This document shows, one piece after another, positions 23,714 to 36,135 of a stretch of 64,000 bases of DNA. The position numbers and the translations under genes are program-made. Where the stretch lies: the NCBI GenBank assembly GCA_032821775.1, contig JAVLRN010000009.1, forward strand, positions 2,356,001 to 2,420,000, written 5' to 3'. The notes under the pieces are model-generated. The model ran no database searches, was not told the origin of the DNA, and was given only the letters and a program-made list of their open reading frames with translations. Source of the stretch: Sanguinoderma infundibulare (taxonomy: Eukaryota > Basidiomycota > Agaricomycetes > Polyporales > Polyporaceae). Within the stretch, counting starts at the first letter, position 1. Every line of letters begins with the position of its first letter.

Positions 23714-25705
23714 TTAACAGTCTTCGCAAGCGGCTGGAGTGATGAGCAGCGCAGCGGTGTCGTGCGTGTCGACCGTGGTCGAATAGCTGGTCCTGAACGT
23801 GCCCAGATCCTCGCCCGTCCACATGTCGTGCACCACGAACTCCGAACCAGACCCGAGGCCGGGAACCTCCGCAAAACCGAACGTCATCGTCGTCGCCGCC
23901 GAATTCGTGTTAATGATGAAGACGTGCGTCCCCTTCCACGACTGGCCTGCGTAAAACTCGGGCGGCGAGGTGATCGGGGCCCCAATGAAGGGAGCGAAGG
24001 GCTTGGCCGGGGTGCCGACGATGGGGTCCTGGTTAAACGCGAGCAGTTCGGCGTTCTTGACGATAGCCAGCTGGGCCGAGGTCAAGAGAGAGAGCTTCCG
24101 GATGGACGTAAGTGGCATGTGGATGTGCGATGGATGGGGCAGGACTCACGTCGGTACTAAGAAGGAGGGGGCTCTTGAGGAACGCCCACGCCGCGAAGTT
24201 CGTCCGCTGCTCCTGGATGGTCAAGCCTCCGTTTCCGATCTGCATCATATCCCTATACGCGCAGGTCAACCCAGTGCAGACAAGACCCGTGGTGCACTCA
24301 CATGTCATTATGGGAGTAGAAGTCGATCGAGTCGAGGTGCTGCACATTGAAGGCGATGGTGCTTGTGATGGAGCTCCAGGATGGGCCCAGGTTGCCGGAC
24401 ATGCGCCACGAGTGTCCCTATGCCCCCCGGGGCCGTCGGTATGTCAACCATAGATTCAGGTCGCAGAGACGTAGGAGGGACGCACCACACGTGCGCCCCA
24501 TTCCCATACGTCTACTGGGAGTCCCGAGATACTGAAGAGGAACGGTCGACCGGTTTCATTCAACGCGGCGCTGCCATGTATCCACATCGTCAGCATACAT
24601 GCGACCTAATCAAACCAGTGGCCCGGGGACGTACACCATTTGACGGTAGCGAATAGCAGTGTTTGAGTTGCTATCATGCAATCCAAGCCTCTAGGCAAAG
24701 ACGGTATGTGAATACGGAGGGAGACACGTACTACCAGTCTCCACCAGGCGGGCTCTGAGAAGAAGTTAGGATCCGGGTTGATTGGCTATGATTAGAAATG
24801 ATGCGCGCACTGGAGAGTCGGTCCAGTTCGCGGGAACCGTGCCGTTATCTATTCTGGCCGTCAATTCCACGCCGCAGGAGGTGAGAGCGAATCCACGCAC
24901 TGTACTTGAGGTCTGGGAGGCCAGAATCAAGATCAGATTTCTCGCACTTGAGTCCGGCGGACGACCGCTGGACAAACTCACAGTCGACGCCCCATTCGGC
25001 AAAAGTAGCAGCGTCCAGTTCTTCGTGTCCGAGAGAACCAGGGTACCCGGAACAGGCTCCATTGCAAGCGGTTCCGGAAAAGGCGATTAGTCCGAGCTTG
25101 AGGCCGATGCCGTGCACTTGGTCAGCGACGTAACCAATGCCGTTCGGGAACTTGCTCGGGTCAGGCACGAGCTGACCCGTGAATTCGCTTCTAGCGTCGA
25201 CCAACCAGCCCTCCTATAAGTATGATGAGAATTGGCGTTACCATACGGAGCGGGAAGGTGTTATTGGAAGGAGCACATACGTCAATGTTGATGTATTCGT
25301 AGCCTGCATCGGCAAGCCCGAGAGAGATGAATTGTTTTGCGGCGTCGAGGACATTGGTTTCGTTGACGTCTATCGTAGCAACGGCTTTGAAGTCAGGTGC
25401 ATAGAGATGATGGGTAGGAGAATACGCACTGCTTGAACCATACACATCCCAGGAGTTCCAGCTAATCAGTCGTTAGTCCGCTTCCCGCGTTTCTCAAGTC
25501 GAACAAAGGGAGTGTCTCACCCGAGGGCAGGAAGCTTTCCCACATCATGGGATGGTCCAATGGTAGGAGCTGAAGCCGCAATACCCGTGAGAGTAGGGCT
25601 CGCGGTGGAAGCGGCGATCGTAGGAGTCGCAATGCTCGGCAGCGTTACAGAGGCAAGAAGCCCTCCGAGAATGTAGGCACCGAGAGGTTGTTTAAACACA
25701 TTCAT
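23714..25705 (-). CDS. GH27 alpha-galactosidase-like protein, copy B (probable pseudoenzyme)
   Basis: Minus strand, with the same twelve-exon layout as copy A by comparison. Signal peptide ([15 protein letters not shown]), [18 protein letters not shown] followed by EGW instead of [78 protein letters not shown], and an intact C-terminal domain ending ITPAACEDC. The nucleophile position reads Asn and both residues after IDD-Asp1 are changed, so catalysis is doubtful. The frame is open through all junctions I checked. It mirrors copy A across the 1-26 kb inverted duplication. Confidence 0.8.
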
Positions 25706-27301
25706 AGCGAAGGGTTTCTCAAAGCCGAGGAAAGGGACGGGAAAGAGGGGCTGGCGTCCGCCAAGCAAGTAAAGGCGGCTTTTAAACCATTCGGTTGCCT
25801 GCACCGATCCACGATTCAGGCAGGTATTCCCTGCAAGATGCCATGGAACATAACACGCGTCCATGCCTATGTCTATCTTGCCGAGACACAACTAAACGAC
25901 AGAAGTTAGCTAGTAGCACTGCGCAATAAACCACATCGTAACCTACGTAGCAATGGTCTCCTCCCTTTGATACCCCCGAGAACTGAATTGAGACCGATCA
26001 AGCCGGAATCAGAGCAGATGGCCTTGAGACGCGTGGCACATCGTCATAGAAAGCGTCAATCATAGGCGAAGCACCGGCATCGGAACCAGTCAACGGCGGC
26101 GGGATTAGGTTTCCCGGTATGATGAACATCGTTCAGAAGCCAGCACATCTTGCCGGTGTTTAGAGAAGGGCTGCTCAAGTTTTGGAGTCAGTCGATGTAC
26201 AGGAGCGATCTTGTATCAAAGGAGTTGGACGTGCCTCGCGGTCAAAGTTGAGGACTCCGGCAACGGAGGAAACGGAGTCATCGTCGCGCGTGGTCCTTCC
26301 TGAGGAAGAGAGAGCGGCAGCCTGAGTGTAAGGATCACATCTTTACTCGGTACCGGACCTGATTAATGATTACGTACACAGATATATCTATACCTTCCGC
26401 GACCTGAAATCGCTTCCCCCAGTCCTTACTTACGCGATATCAGGTACGCATCCCATATGTGGTACTTACGCGATATCAGATCTTGTTCCAGTTCTCTCGT
26501 TTGAGTGTTGGAGGCCGAGCCTCCTTCCACTGAGAGACAATGCTTGCGTACCATGTCGACGATTCCCAACGTGCATCCATGCACGGAAATACCTATGTAG
26601 GTGCTGATGCAGTGTGAGTAAGGTTGACTCGGAATGGTAGCACGCGGAAAAAGCATACAGGTCTCAGCTCTCGTCGGTCAAAGCTACGTATTGCGCGCGA
26701 TCTCGATGAACTTGTTCAGTGGCAAAATACTTCATCGGCGCCCTCCGGGTAGTTATCTGCGCTACACTTACAAACTTATGATCTTGCCGTAGTATTGGAG
26801 GAATACCTTTTGGTGCTACCAGGAAGGACGGGAGGGAGCCTTGCGTGGTGGGAGGAAGGGATTGGCGAAGTTGGGTTCAACTTCGGGACTCCGCCGCCCC
26901 GGGCGGTCCGGCCCTGCTGGCCATCCCCGGGCGGTCCTGACATACAGTATTTTCCATTTCGTGACAGCACTGGATTCTTAACAAAACTTGCACTCGCCTC
27001 GTGCACGGCAGTACCGTTAAATACAAAATGTCAACGAGTACTACATATGTTCATTAAGTATAGCTCGTGTTCACCGCAGGCTCCCATTATTGAATGAACT
27101 GCGCATATGAGTGTGCCGCCATATTCTGAAGCCTCTCATGCCAGTGCTGTATATGCCATGCTTCGGATGTCCAATACTTATTTACATCGGGTGTGACAAC
27201 TAGGCTACTGTACAGGGATCGGAGAACGAGCTTCCTGAGGAAACACAGGCTCTTCCACGTCTTTGCTACAATAAACCACCGCGCGTGCGCGTCCGAAATC
27301 T
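25706..27301. other. Intergenic; GH27 upstream block and non-coding repeat
   Basis: About 25.71-26.1 kb repeats the upstream block of copy C (28264-28640) in direct orientation, so B and C behave as tandem units. About 26335-26890 is a diverged copy of the non-coding repeat at 31930-32190 (ttactcgg..ccgga motif and a final ggaggaagggattggc stretch). A short direct repeat (CTTACGCGATATCAG) lies at 26429-26477. Confidence 0.55.
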
Positions 27302-28263
27302 CTAACAGTTTTCACAAGCGGCGGGAGTGATGAGCAGCGCAGCGGTGTCGTGCACGTCGACCGTGGTCGAGTAGCTCGTCCTGAACATGCCCAGATCCTC
27401 GCCCGTCCACATGTCGTGCACCACGAACTCCGAGCCAGACCCGAGGCCAGGAACCTCCGCAAAACCGAACGTCGTCGTCGCCGCCGAATTCGTATTGATG
27501 ATGAAGACGTGCGTCCCCTTCCACGACTGGCCTGCGTAAAACTCGGGGGGAGAGGTGGTTGGGGCCCCGATGAAGGGAGCGAAGGGCATGGCCGGGGTGC
27601 CGACGATGGGGTCCTGGTTAAACGCGAGTAATTCGGCGTTCTTGACGATAGCCAACTGGGCTGCTGTCAATACGGAGAGCTTCGGGATGGATGTAAGGGT
27701 AAGGCGAAACGATGGGATGTACGATAGATGGGGCGGGGCTCACGTCGGTGCTATGAAGGAGAGGGCTCTTGAGGAACGCCCACGTCGCGAAGTTCGTCCG
27801 CTGCTCCTGGATGGTCAAGCCTCCGTTGCCAATCTCTATCAGGTTCCTATATGCGCAGGTTACCCCGTTGTACAGACAAGAACCTTGATGCACTCACATA
27901 TCATTATAAGAGTAGAAGTCGATCGAGTCGAGGTACTGGACGTTCGAGGCGATGGTGCTTGTGATGGAGCTCTAGGATGGGCCCAGGTTGTCGGACATGC
28001 GCCACGAATGTCCCTATGCCCCGCGGGCCATCGGTGAGTTAGCCGCACATTAGGGTAGCAGAAACGTGGGAGGAACGCACAACGCGAGCTCCCCATTCCC
28101 ATACGTTTGCCGCTCGGGTTGGGCCAGTGGTAGGAGCTGAAGCGGCAATACCCGTCAGAGCAAGGCTCGGGGCGCAAGCGGCGATGGTAGTGCTCGGCAG
28201 CGTGACAGAGACAAGAAGCCCTCCAAGAAGGTAGGCCCGCAGCGGTCGCTTGAAGCTATACAT
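27302..28263 (-). pseudogene. GH27 copy C, internally deleted
   Basis: The signal-peptide exon (ATG at 28263, AYLLGGLLVSVTLPS) runs straight from ..TTGPTR into [12 protein letters not shown] at about 28115. Relative to copy D about 1.07 kb is missing (from the end of exon 1 to the WEWG exon), removing both substrate-binding and nucleophile segments. The 3' exons, including [19 protein letters not shown] and the C-terminal domain, remain readable to the stop at 27302. Confidence 0.85.
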
Positions 28264-30317
28264 GACAAAAGGTTTCTCAAAGCCGACCTTCTACGAGCCG
28301 AGGAAAGGGACGGGACAGAGGGGCTGGCGTCCGCCAAGTAAGTAAAGGCGGCTTTCAAGCCATTCCGTTGGCCTGCACCGATCCACAATTCAGGCAGGTA
28401 TTCCTTGCAAGATGACATGGAACATAACACGTCCATGACTCTGTCGGCCTTGCCGAGACACCCCTGAATGGCAGAAGTTAGTTGGTAGCACGGCACCGTA
28501 AACCACATAATAACCTACGTAGCAATGGTCTCCTCCCTTTGATGCCCCCGAGAACTGAATTGAGACCGATCAAGCCGGAATCTGAGCAGATGGCCTTGAG
28601 AAGCGTGGCAATCGCCATAGAAAGCATCGGTCCCAGAAGAAGCGTCGGCATCGGAACGAGTCAAAGGTGGCAGGATTAGGTTTCCCGGTCTGATGAGCCT
28701 GGTTCAGCAGCTAGCACACCTGCCGGGTGCTTAGAGAAGGGCTGCTCCATTCTTGGAGGTCGCATCCGGTCACTTCACTTCCATAGCTAGTCCAAGGCCA
28801 GGATAACGGGCTAACTGCTGCGGGAATGGTTCCCCCTAGCTGTGAGCCCCGGGTCGAGGCATGTCGCTTGAAAGCTGCTGTTTTCTGCTCTCCCGCCATG
28901 CCCATGGATTATCACGGCAACGTGAGGTATCCGCAAGAAAGAGAGCTCGTTGGAGGCCACCCAACGGGTCGCTGTCAGAGAGCTGATGGTCGGCTGCAGT
29001 AGTAAGAGCCTAGAGGGCGTAGTGAACGGACCTACAGATTAGCCTACAGATCATCGCCTTCGACGGCGAATCCTCCAGAAAAACCGACCGGCAGATTGTG
29101 TGATCTGGGAACAGTATGATTGCCTGGAAGAAAAAAGAAAGGGAGGAAGGGATTGGCAAGTTGAACTTCAAGAGCCAAGTCACGTTCAACCGCCGGAACA
29201 CATTTCAGCGCTCCACCGGCCGTCGCTCAGCGCTTCAAGAGTACACACTGGTAGCGGCGCGGCCGCTGCTTCCCACTGACTGCTTCCTTCAGAGGTACGT
29301 ACGTTCGCAAACTGAGGAAGGCCTACTCAATAATCCTCACGGCAGCGTCGCAGCTGTACCGCCGCCAGCTCTCGCAGATAGCGCCCTTCGGGCGTTCTCG
29401 GACTGTCTCGTCTCGTCGTCCTCACAACCGGAAAGCGATCAATGGATATTTACGCGGATGCCAAGCTACTCCAGACCAAGGGTATCATCCACGGGTGAGG
29501 GCTTGGCCAAATGTAGAGGAGCAAGTCTCCGTTGCTGGACTTTCCTGAACCAAAAGATGAAAGTGAATCGTATCCACTTCCTAGGCCGAAGCGAACAGCG
29601 CTGCGGAAGGAAGAGAAGATTTTCAGTGAACGTCATATGCTTTCGTTTTGGGTGCTTTCTGCGCATACCTGTACCCCGTATGCATATGCGATGCATGTTT
29701 GGTCGTACGCGCAAGACGCTTCGTACAGGCGTGCTGCGGAGGGCGGCGTTTGCTGACCGCGTGCACAGGAATCGCGTAGCGATCAACACCAAAACGCTTC
29801 CCCGATGCGCGGATTCTAACTAGTGAGCGGGAAGCAAGGCAAGCGAGGAGAGTGCGCCTTGAGCCACTGAGGTGAGCCGACCCCCGCTCTGTCACCCGGT
29901 CATGAACTCGGTGAGTGTCGCTCGAGCTCTGTGTACTCCGTATGTCTTATTCCGAAGGACATATACCACGGTATACTCTGCAGGTTCGATTTCAATGCAT
30001 ACATGCACGCTCAAGATTAGAGACACCGTGGACCATTCTCCCGCTTTGACTTGCCACACCCGACGCATCGGCCGCTCGTCGGATATGAGACGGTGAAAGG
30101 CTCTGTTAGCCTGAACTGCGGACCCGCACGTTTTCAAACAACACGAGGACCACACCATGACGTACGGTGCTGGAATACTCGAAGGCCCGGAAGTCATTCG
30201 CATATAAAAGGCTGGCCTGCTCGTTTCTCCAAACCTCAGGTCGTCGCACTTCACTTGCATTCGACTACCACCCTCTGTTCTCAACTACTCATCCTTCAGT
30301 CTCGAACGTCAGCAACG
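28264..30317. other. Spacer of the GH27-P module, no gene recognised
   Basis: Nearly identical to 43311-46620 minus the hAT insertion, and diverged from 53467-55890. Conserved open frames here reflect recent duplication, not coding selection. Position 29920-29927 (GCTCGAGC) is the empty target site of the hAT-like element found in the other arm. A 35-bp motif ggaggaagggattggc.. recurs near 29140. Confidence 0.6.
30203..30210 (+). promoter_or_regulatory. TATA box of P1
   Basis: TATAAAAG about 110 bp before the P1 start. The corresponding sites are conserved before P2 and P3 (ccttttatat near 43420 and 53570 on the plus strand). Confidence 0.6.
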
Positions 30318-31337
30318 ATGCGGTCCGCTACGATCTTGTACGCTCTCATTGCGCTCGCCGTGAGCGGATATGGTGCTCCGCTTGGGGCCCCCGAGGACGG
30401 GTGAGTGCCAGCTTAGCTTCCATTCCATCTTCTCATACACGCGAGGCTCATACGCATGCTCTTTTTCTGCAGCTCGGTTGCGGTGCACTCTCCTCTCCCT
30501 CCACCACCGCCGCATGCGCTCCGGGAGGCTGCTGCGCCTCCGCCTCCGCCTAAGCCCTCCCCGCCGCCGCCTCATGGGGCTCGTGAGGCTGCTGCTCCGC
30601 CGCCCAAGCCCAGGCCGTCGCCTCCTCCGCACGCGGGCCGGGAGGAAGCTGCTCCTCCACCCAAGCCTAAGCCTTCCCCGCCGCCCCCGCATGCTGGTCG
30701 CGAGGCTGCCCCACCCCCGCCGAAGCCCAAGCCGTCGCCCCCTCCCCCGCACGCCGTGCGTGAGGCTGCTGCTCCTCCACCCAAGCCTAAGCCTTCCCCG
30801 CCTCCTCCGCACGCTCGTGAGGCTGAGGCTGAGGCTGCTGCTCCCCCGCCAAAGCCCAAGCCTTCCCCGCCGCCCCCTCATGCGGCTCGCGAGGCTGCCG
30901 CTCCCCCACCCAAGCCGAAGCCGTCGCCTCCGCCCCATGCGGGTCGTGACGCTGCTCCTCCGCCAAAGCCCAAGCCCTCTCCTCTTCCCCCACATGCAGG
31001 CCGTGAGGCCGCTGCTCCCCCGCCTAAGCCCAAGCCTTCCCCGCCTCCTCCGCATGCTCGTGAGGCTGAGGCTGAGGCTGCTGCTCCACCCAAGCCTAAG
31101 CCGTCACCTCCTCCGCCCAAGCCTTCTCCGGCGCCGCCTGCCCCGCATGTTGGTCGCGAGGCCGCTGCTCCCCCGCCTAAGCCCAAGCCTTCCCCGCCTC
31201 CTCCGCACGTTCGTGAGGACGAGGCTGAGGCTGCTGCGCCTCCACCCAAGCCTAAGCCGTCGCCTCCTCCCCACGCTCGTCGGGAGGCTGCTGCTCCCCC
31301 GCCCAAGCCCAAGCCTTCCCCTCCCCCCCACTTCTAA
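30318..31337 (+). CDS. P1: secreted proline-rich repeat protein
   Basis: Two exons: 30318-30400 and 30473-31337; 315 aa. Signal peptide (ATILYALIALAVSGYGAP), then almost entirely repeats of the unit REAAAPPPKPKPSPPPPHAG with variants (DAAPPPKP, AREAEAEAAAPP, VREDEAEAA), ending PPPHF. The composition is like extensin or cell-wall hydroxyproline-rich proteins: extended PPII helix, alternating Lys and Glu/Arg/His, one His per unit. A structural wall role, or metal or polyanion binding through the His/Lys pattern, is a guess. Its paralogues are P2 and P3. Long open frames in the other readings are artefacts of the repeat. Confidence 0.75.
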
Positions 31338-32483
31338 GTCGTCGTCCGACACGTTGAGTGCGCAGCGCAGTTCCGGGTTGCCGATCCGAGGCGGTCTTCA
31401 TGGACAATTCCAGCCGTTAGCTAATTCGATTTCTCTAGATGTAGTTCACTCTGAATGAATGGATGAATTTCATGCCCTTTGATGTTGGTGTATGATTATC
31501 GTGTGCTGACTATGGTCGTGTGCCACCTTTAATGTTCATCCTGATGGGCGGGCATGCTCAGATGCGCGGGTCAAAAGCGAAGAGGCTTCTGAAGCTTACA
31601 TGGATCATGGCTTTCTCTGTCCATCCGAGTATGGCGATGAGTCGGATTGAAATAGTCTCATTTCGAATGTTGAAAGTGTCGTGCCATCTAGATTGAGAGA
31701 CTGATGTCTGAGGGCAGAGACTGGAGAGGAAAGCGTTAGTGAAACGCCGGAGCCTCGGAATGGGTGTGAGGAGATCTAACCTGTACTGAAATAGGCACGC
31801 GACTTGGTTAGAAGACTACTTTCGCCAGTGAGAATCTCGGACGGCTCCAAATCGCCCAATGAACCCATGCATACATATGTACGTGTTGATGCACATGTAC
31901 TCAGTACCAAATGGAAGGCCTACACTACTGCTCGGCTCCGACTTTACTCGGCTCCGGACGTGATTATATACATACATATTAACTCGCATACACCTGATAT
32001 CACGTCCCCAGCCCTTCCCTGCTCTCGCTCACACCGTATCAGCTACGCATACACGCACATGTATCTACCCAGTTTCTACAGATCATTCTACAGATCAGAT
32101 TATGATCTCTCCACAGTATTACAGGAATGCCTTTGAGTGTGAGGAACGAAGGGAGGCCGAATGGATTGGCGAGTCGGGTTCAACCTCTTTTCAGATGCAA
32201 TTTGGCAGGAAAATGGTTCCCCGGCACTCACCGCCTCAGAATTTGAGAGTTTCTTGGACCACTGAACGACGCGCATACAATGTTACTCTGACACCACGGT
32301 ACATGCGTGCCCTTGCTTGCAAGGACCTCTGAATTGACAAATGAGATCATTTTTCCGCGACCGAGCTGCCGAATGATGCAAAGTAACTCGCATTCTATTA
32401 CCTGCACACCGTGGAACCCCGATAGCCACCACAACCGACAAAGAAAACTCTGATTTTTCAAATTCGCACTCACCCCGTTCTCG
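31338..32483. other. 3' flank of P1 and non-coding repeat
   Basis: 31440-31870 mirrors 41600-42010, and 31870-32090 mirrors 39700-39470. The two mirror parts in the right arm are separated by the CACTA-like element, so the left arm shows the uninterrupted state. No gene. Confidence 0.6.
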
Positions 32484-33987
32484 CTAGCCATCCAGCGCCT
32501 CCACCTGGTCGTCCGCAACCCGATGCGCGTCCGTCCTCGCCTCATACCCGCTCTCCAGCCCCACGCTCCCCAGTATCCTCCCCACACCCGCCTCCCGGAC
32601 CGCGTCCAGCTCCCGCTCGCTCTTCACCAGCAGCATCCCCGCGAACCCGAGCGCGTTCACGCTCAGCCGCTCGCCCGTGCCCTCCAGCACCTCCGTCGTC
32701 TCCTGCCGTCGGGGGATCGCGTGCACGTGCTCGAGCGTGAGGAGGACGTTGTACGACGGCGTGCCGGCGCCGCCGGGGTACGACGGGGCCTGCCGGACGG
32801 TCTGGATGGCGAGGTCGAGGACGGAGAGGAAGGCGTCGGCGAGCGCGGGCTCGAGCTCGGATGGAGGGCAGGAGGGGAGGGAGGAGGGGAGGCGGCGGAC
32901 GTGGTTCGCGTAGGGGAGTGCGCTGATGCTGAACGGACGGCCTGCGAGGGGGGGTGTTGTGAGAAAAAAAGATTGGACAGACGCGAAACTGGATGGAAGC
33001 AGACGTACTCTCGTGTTCGAGTTTGGCGTGCCGCGCAAGCTTCTCGACTGGCGGGCCATCATCATCTATAGGAAGCAACTGGACGTGCTTATGAGGCTGA
33101 CTCGCGCCGCTTAGATCGCCACCTGGTGTTTGAAGACGTTATATCCTCTGGAGCTCGGTATATGCGGTCGCACAGAGACTCACAGTTGTAGAACGCGAAT
33201 AACTTCCTGCCCGCCTTCTTCGCGGCGACGAGGAAGAGGTACGTCTGGACGAGGTCCCCAGGGAGGAGCGGCGACGTCTGCGACTGGAACTCTGCGACCT
33301 GTCAGCTCGCGTGCGCAGACCCGAAGAGTAGGCGCATGCACCTTTTGTGACGAGCATGAAGTGGTGCGGCACCAAGGAGTACTTGTTGAACTACACCACC
33401 CGCGTCGCGCACCGCACCGTCGAAACCGAGCGCACAATTGGGCGGAAGCGAAATCGAAAATAACGGCGAATGCATGGAGGAGGAGGAGGGAGCAACGTCC
33501 TTTCGTCAATCGCCATCCAACCCACTCGCGCGCAGCGGCACACTGACCAAGATCACGTACTCAGTCCCCTCCTCCTCGTCGCGCACCTCGCCCAGGAACA
33601 AATTCGGGTTGTACGGCGGCGCGAACGGGTCATGTCGCTTCTTCTCCTGCTCCTCGGCCGGTGGCGCGTCCGCGCCGAAATCGGGTGTCGGCAGGCGGGG
33701 CTTGTTCTGCAGGGCGGGGCACAGGCGGATTTGGAACTGCACATGCCAGAAAAGGGTGAGCGCATCTATGCATGCGAATGCGTGGGATATTGATATGCAG
33801 GGTGTGCGTGGTGAGGAGGACGGGAGAGAAGGGAGGCAGATATTGGCAAGACTGGTAGGCCACTCACGTCTACCCCGTTCTCGGCGTGCGTGTGCAGCGT
33901 CGACGGGAAGAAGAGCAGATCCCCCGACGAGCGCGCCTGCTCGAACCTGTCTGCCAGCTTTGCGATGATTTCCTCGTGTGTAGCCAT
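32484..33987 (-). CDS. APA2: Ap4A phosphorylase (ATP adenylyltransferase), Apa1/Apa2 type
   Basis: Six minus-strand exons: 33987-33868, 33736-33548, 33390-33342, 33291-33184, 33122-33009, 32941-32484; 1038 nt, 345 aa. Fungal Apa landmarks in order: LADRFEQARSSGDLLFF at the N-terminus, FQIRLCPALQNKP, NPNLFLGEV, NKYSLVPHHFMLVTKEFQSQ, PLLPGDLVQTY, the catalytic HIT-superfamily block CGDLSGASQPHKHVQLLP, and a C-terminal ATP-adenylyltransferase domain (YNVLLTLEHVHAIPR). It would split diadenosine tetraphosphate with phosphate to ADP and ATP in the cytosol. Length is close to the family norm. Single copy between the arms of duplication 2. APA2 versus APA1 cannot be decided. Confidence 0.9.
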
Positions 33988-34963
33988 GGTTGATCTGGAC
34001 GAGGAACTGGAAGTCGAGGCGAGTGGTCGTTGGTACGCGAGCGCAGGGACTCTAAAGGCGTGCGATTGACCCCCTTTTCTCGCGAATGTCCTCGCCGAAC
34101 CAGTTAGAGAGGGACAGCTGGTAATGAAAGGAGAGCCGGTGGGTGTGCGAGGTATACGCAAGCTGCGAGAGGTGGTGGAATGGAGGGAGGGGATGGTCGA
34201 TCGGCCAATGGACAGCATGTCCTCACCCTTCGCCTCGGGCCCAGAAGCGAACTCACAAGCCGCCGACACCGACACCTCCCATGCTCGCCTTGCCAACGAC
34301 ATCGGTCGACGTCGTTCCAACTCACGCTCTGAACTCAACGTCTCTGGACCATGATATGCATCAGCGATGTTGAATGCTACCCATCGTAGAGCGTTCGCGT
34401 GAAGTCGGCAAAAAGTGCGAGAACCGAAAGCGCGAAAGGCCAAGGCCGTAAACCGTTATGCGCAAGAGCGCAGGAAATACAGTACATAAAGCGGAGCGTC
34501 GCGCTTCAAATCGATAATAATACAGCACAAACAATAGACAGCAGCATGGGGGAGAGTCCGTTCAAAGTCCGGCAAACTCGTAGCGCACTCCTCGGGTTGA
34601 GTGGCATCCTGCTCTAGTCGTTCGTATTTCTGTCTGCTTGTTTTGTAAGATGTCGGCGGGTTCCGATGAGCGGGCGTCGGAGCCGGCGCGTTGTGAGGGG
34701 CTAGCGGGGCATGCAAGTTGGGAAAGCAAAGAACGACAACAAGAAAGACAGACGAAAGATAAAGTAACGTCGAAGTTAAGTTGGTGATGGGGGAAACAGG
34801 CGGAGAAGATGAGGAGGAGGGGAGGAGGAGGGGAGGAGGAGGAGGAGGAGGGAGGAGGATGAGGGGAGAGGGCGGCTCGGCAAGATGGACCAGCCCATCT
34901 GCCGCCAGTCTACAAGGTTTCTCCTCGTACCGTAAACCCAGGAGCGCACCCCGCGCGCTCAGC
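33988..34963. other. Intergenic with purine-rich low-complexity tract
   Basis: 34808-34865 is GAGG/GGA-rich on the plus strand. The rest shows no recognisable gene and should hold the Ap4A phosphorylase promoter. Confidence 0.5.
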
Positions 34964-35798
34964 TCAGGCTCTCCCGCCCCGCCCCTTGTTGTCCTTCGCT
35001 TCCGGCATAACCTCCCCTTTGAGCTGCGCCCGTATGTAACAGAGCGCGGCTATGAAGGAGTATAACGCCGCGTTCGTTCCCTGTTGCCGTGTCTCAGCCC
35101 GGCGATCCAAGAGAGACAAGGCGAGACGCGACGCACCTGATAGAACAAGATGTTCAAGAAGGTCTGCAGGAACAGCAGCACGACGCGGATCGGGAAGCTC
35201 CGATGGATAGTCGTGTTCTTCAGGAATGGGGCCGGATAGTCGAGGGTGATGATGATAAACCCGAAGAGCATGCTCAGGATCTGGACGATGGGCGCCTTGA
35301 CGATGACGGCCACGAAGATGCTGTCGCTCGCGGCGGGCCTAGACGAGAGCAAGATCTGCGCTCAGTACGGAGTACTTGACAACATCAGGCCCCGGGTGCG
35401 TTTCCGACACGCGTTCGGGTGCCCGGAACACGACGGGTCAAGGCCACTATCCAAACGGCACGAAATGGCCGACGAGTGGTCTGACGGCAGCATTTCCGTC
35501 GCCACAAGACAGAGACGCCTGCCCGCTGGAATTGGGATACAAGGACGAGACACTCACTGGATTCCTCCGGGGGCGCGCACGATTCCGTGCACAAAGTCAA
35601 AGAAGTACTTTCTGTATAGGATCCCCCAGAACGCGGACCAGATCGCATCTTGAGGACGGCGGAAGGGGGTAGGGTGGAGGATGTCATCAGCCCGCTGCTG
35701 CCTTTGTGGCGCGTTGCGAATGTGGGGAAAGCAAACTCACAAGCCTGGGACGTCAAGGCGACGTAACGGGCGTACTCGTGCCACACCAGGTTGCCCAT
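34964..35798 (-). CDS. Small four-exon membrane protein (DUF7727-like)
   Basis: Minus-strand exons: 35798-35741, 35648-35558, 35338-35137, 35080-34964; 468 nt, 155 aa. It begins MGNLVWHEYARYVALTSQA and continues AIWSAFWGILYRKYFFDFV, GIVRAPGGIQ, IVKAPIVQILSMLFGFIII, IRVVLLFLQTFLNILFYQ and GTNAALYSFIAALCYI, i.e. about four membrane helices. From memory this matches a conserved fungal family listed as DUF7727; that name needs a profile search. Function unknown. No signal peptide. Exon phases join exactly. Confidence 0.8.
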
Positions 35799-36135
35799 TG
35801 CGATCGAAGATGTACCGGCTTTAAAGTGCTGAAGAAACTGAGCCTTGGACCCAGGGAACTGAACGTTGGAAACGGGCGAGGGAGCGCTGCTCTTGTTCTG
35901 GAATGAATGAACCGGGAGAGAACGAGATGCAGGGACTAAGCAGGCAGGAGCAAGGGGATGTTGAAGAGCCGGTGGTCCAGCGAGCGCAGCTCGACCAAGG
36001 AGAAGGAGACTGGAGAAAGGGAGAAGAGGGAAATGCACGCAGCCTTGGCCCGCCCGACTCCTCGCGCTCCCAGATTGATATAACACCGTGACGGTCACCT
36101 TCCCACTGCCATCCGTAACCAGGGCCCACGGCGTG

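Larger units (their letters stand above)
21117..25900. repeat. Right arm of inverted duplication 1 (L, S, GH27-B)
   Basis: L (+), S (+) and GH27 (-) in mirror order to 1-4620, with promoters, introns and spacing conserved. The inner boundary is near 21117, where similarity to 4620 fades. Confidence 0.85.
27200..32100. repeat. Left arm of inverted duplication 2 (GH27-C, P1)
   Basis: Contains GH27-C (-), a 2-kb non-coding spacer, P1 (+) and 3' flanking DNA. The same order is mirrored at about 39.4-48.7 kb. The spacer at 29466-29792 and its mirror at 45094-45420 differ by only a few bases, so this duplication is recent. Confidence 0.85.

Noticed and set aside
29466..29792. 108-codon frame conserved almost exactly at 45094-45420
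   Set aside because: Conservation is explained by the recent inverted duplication. The older counterpart near 54.0-54.3 kb is not open, and no motif is recognisable.
30370..31458. Long Leu/Arg-rich and Gly-rich frames over P1 and the equivalents over P2 and P3 on both strands
   Set aside because: They are other readings of the proline-rich repeat; only the PPPKP frame has a signal peptide exon with a matching splice phase.
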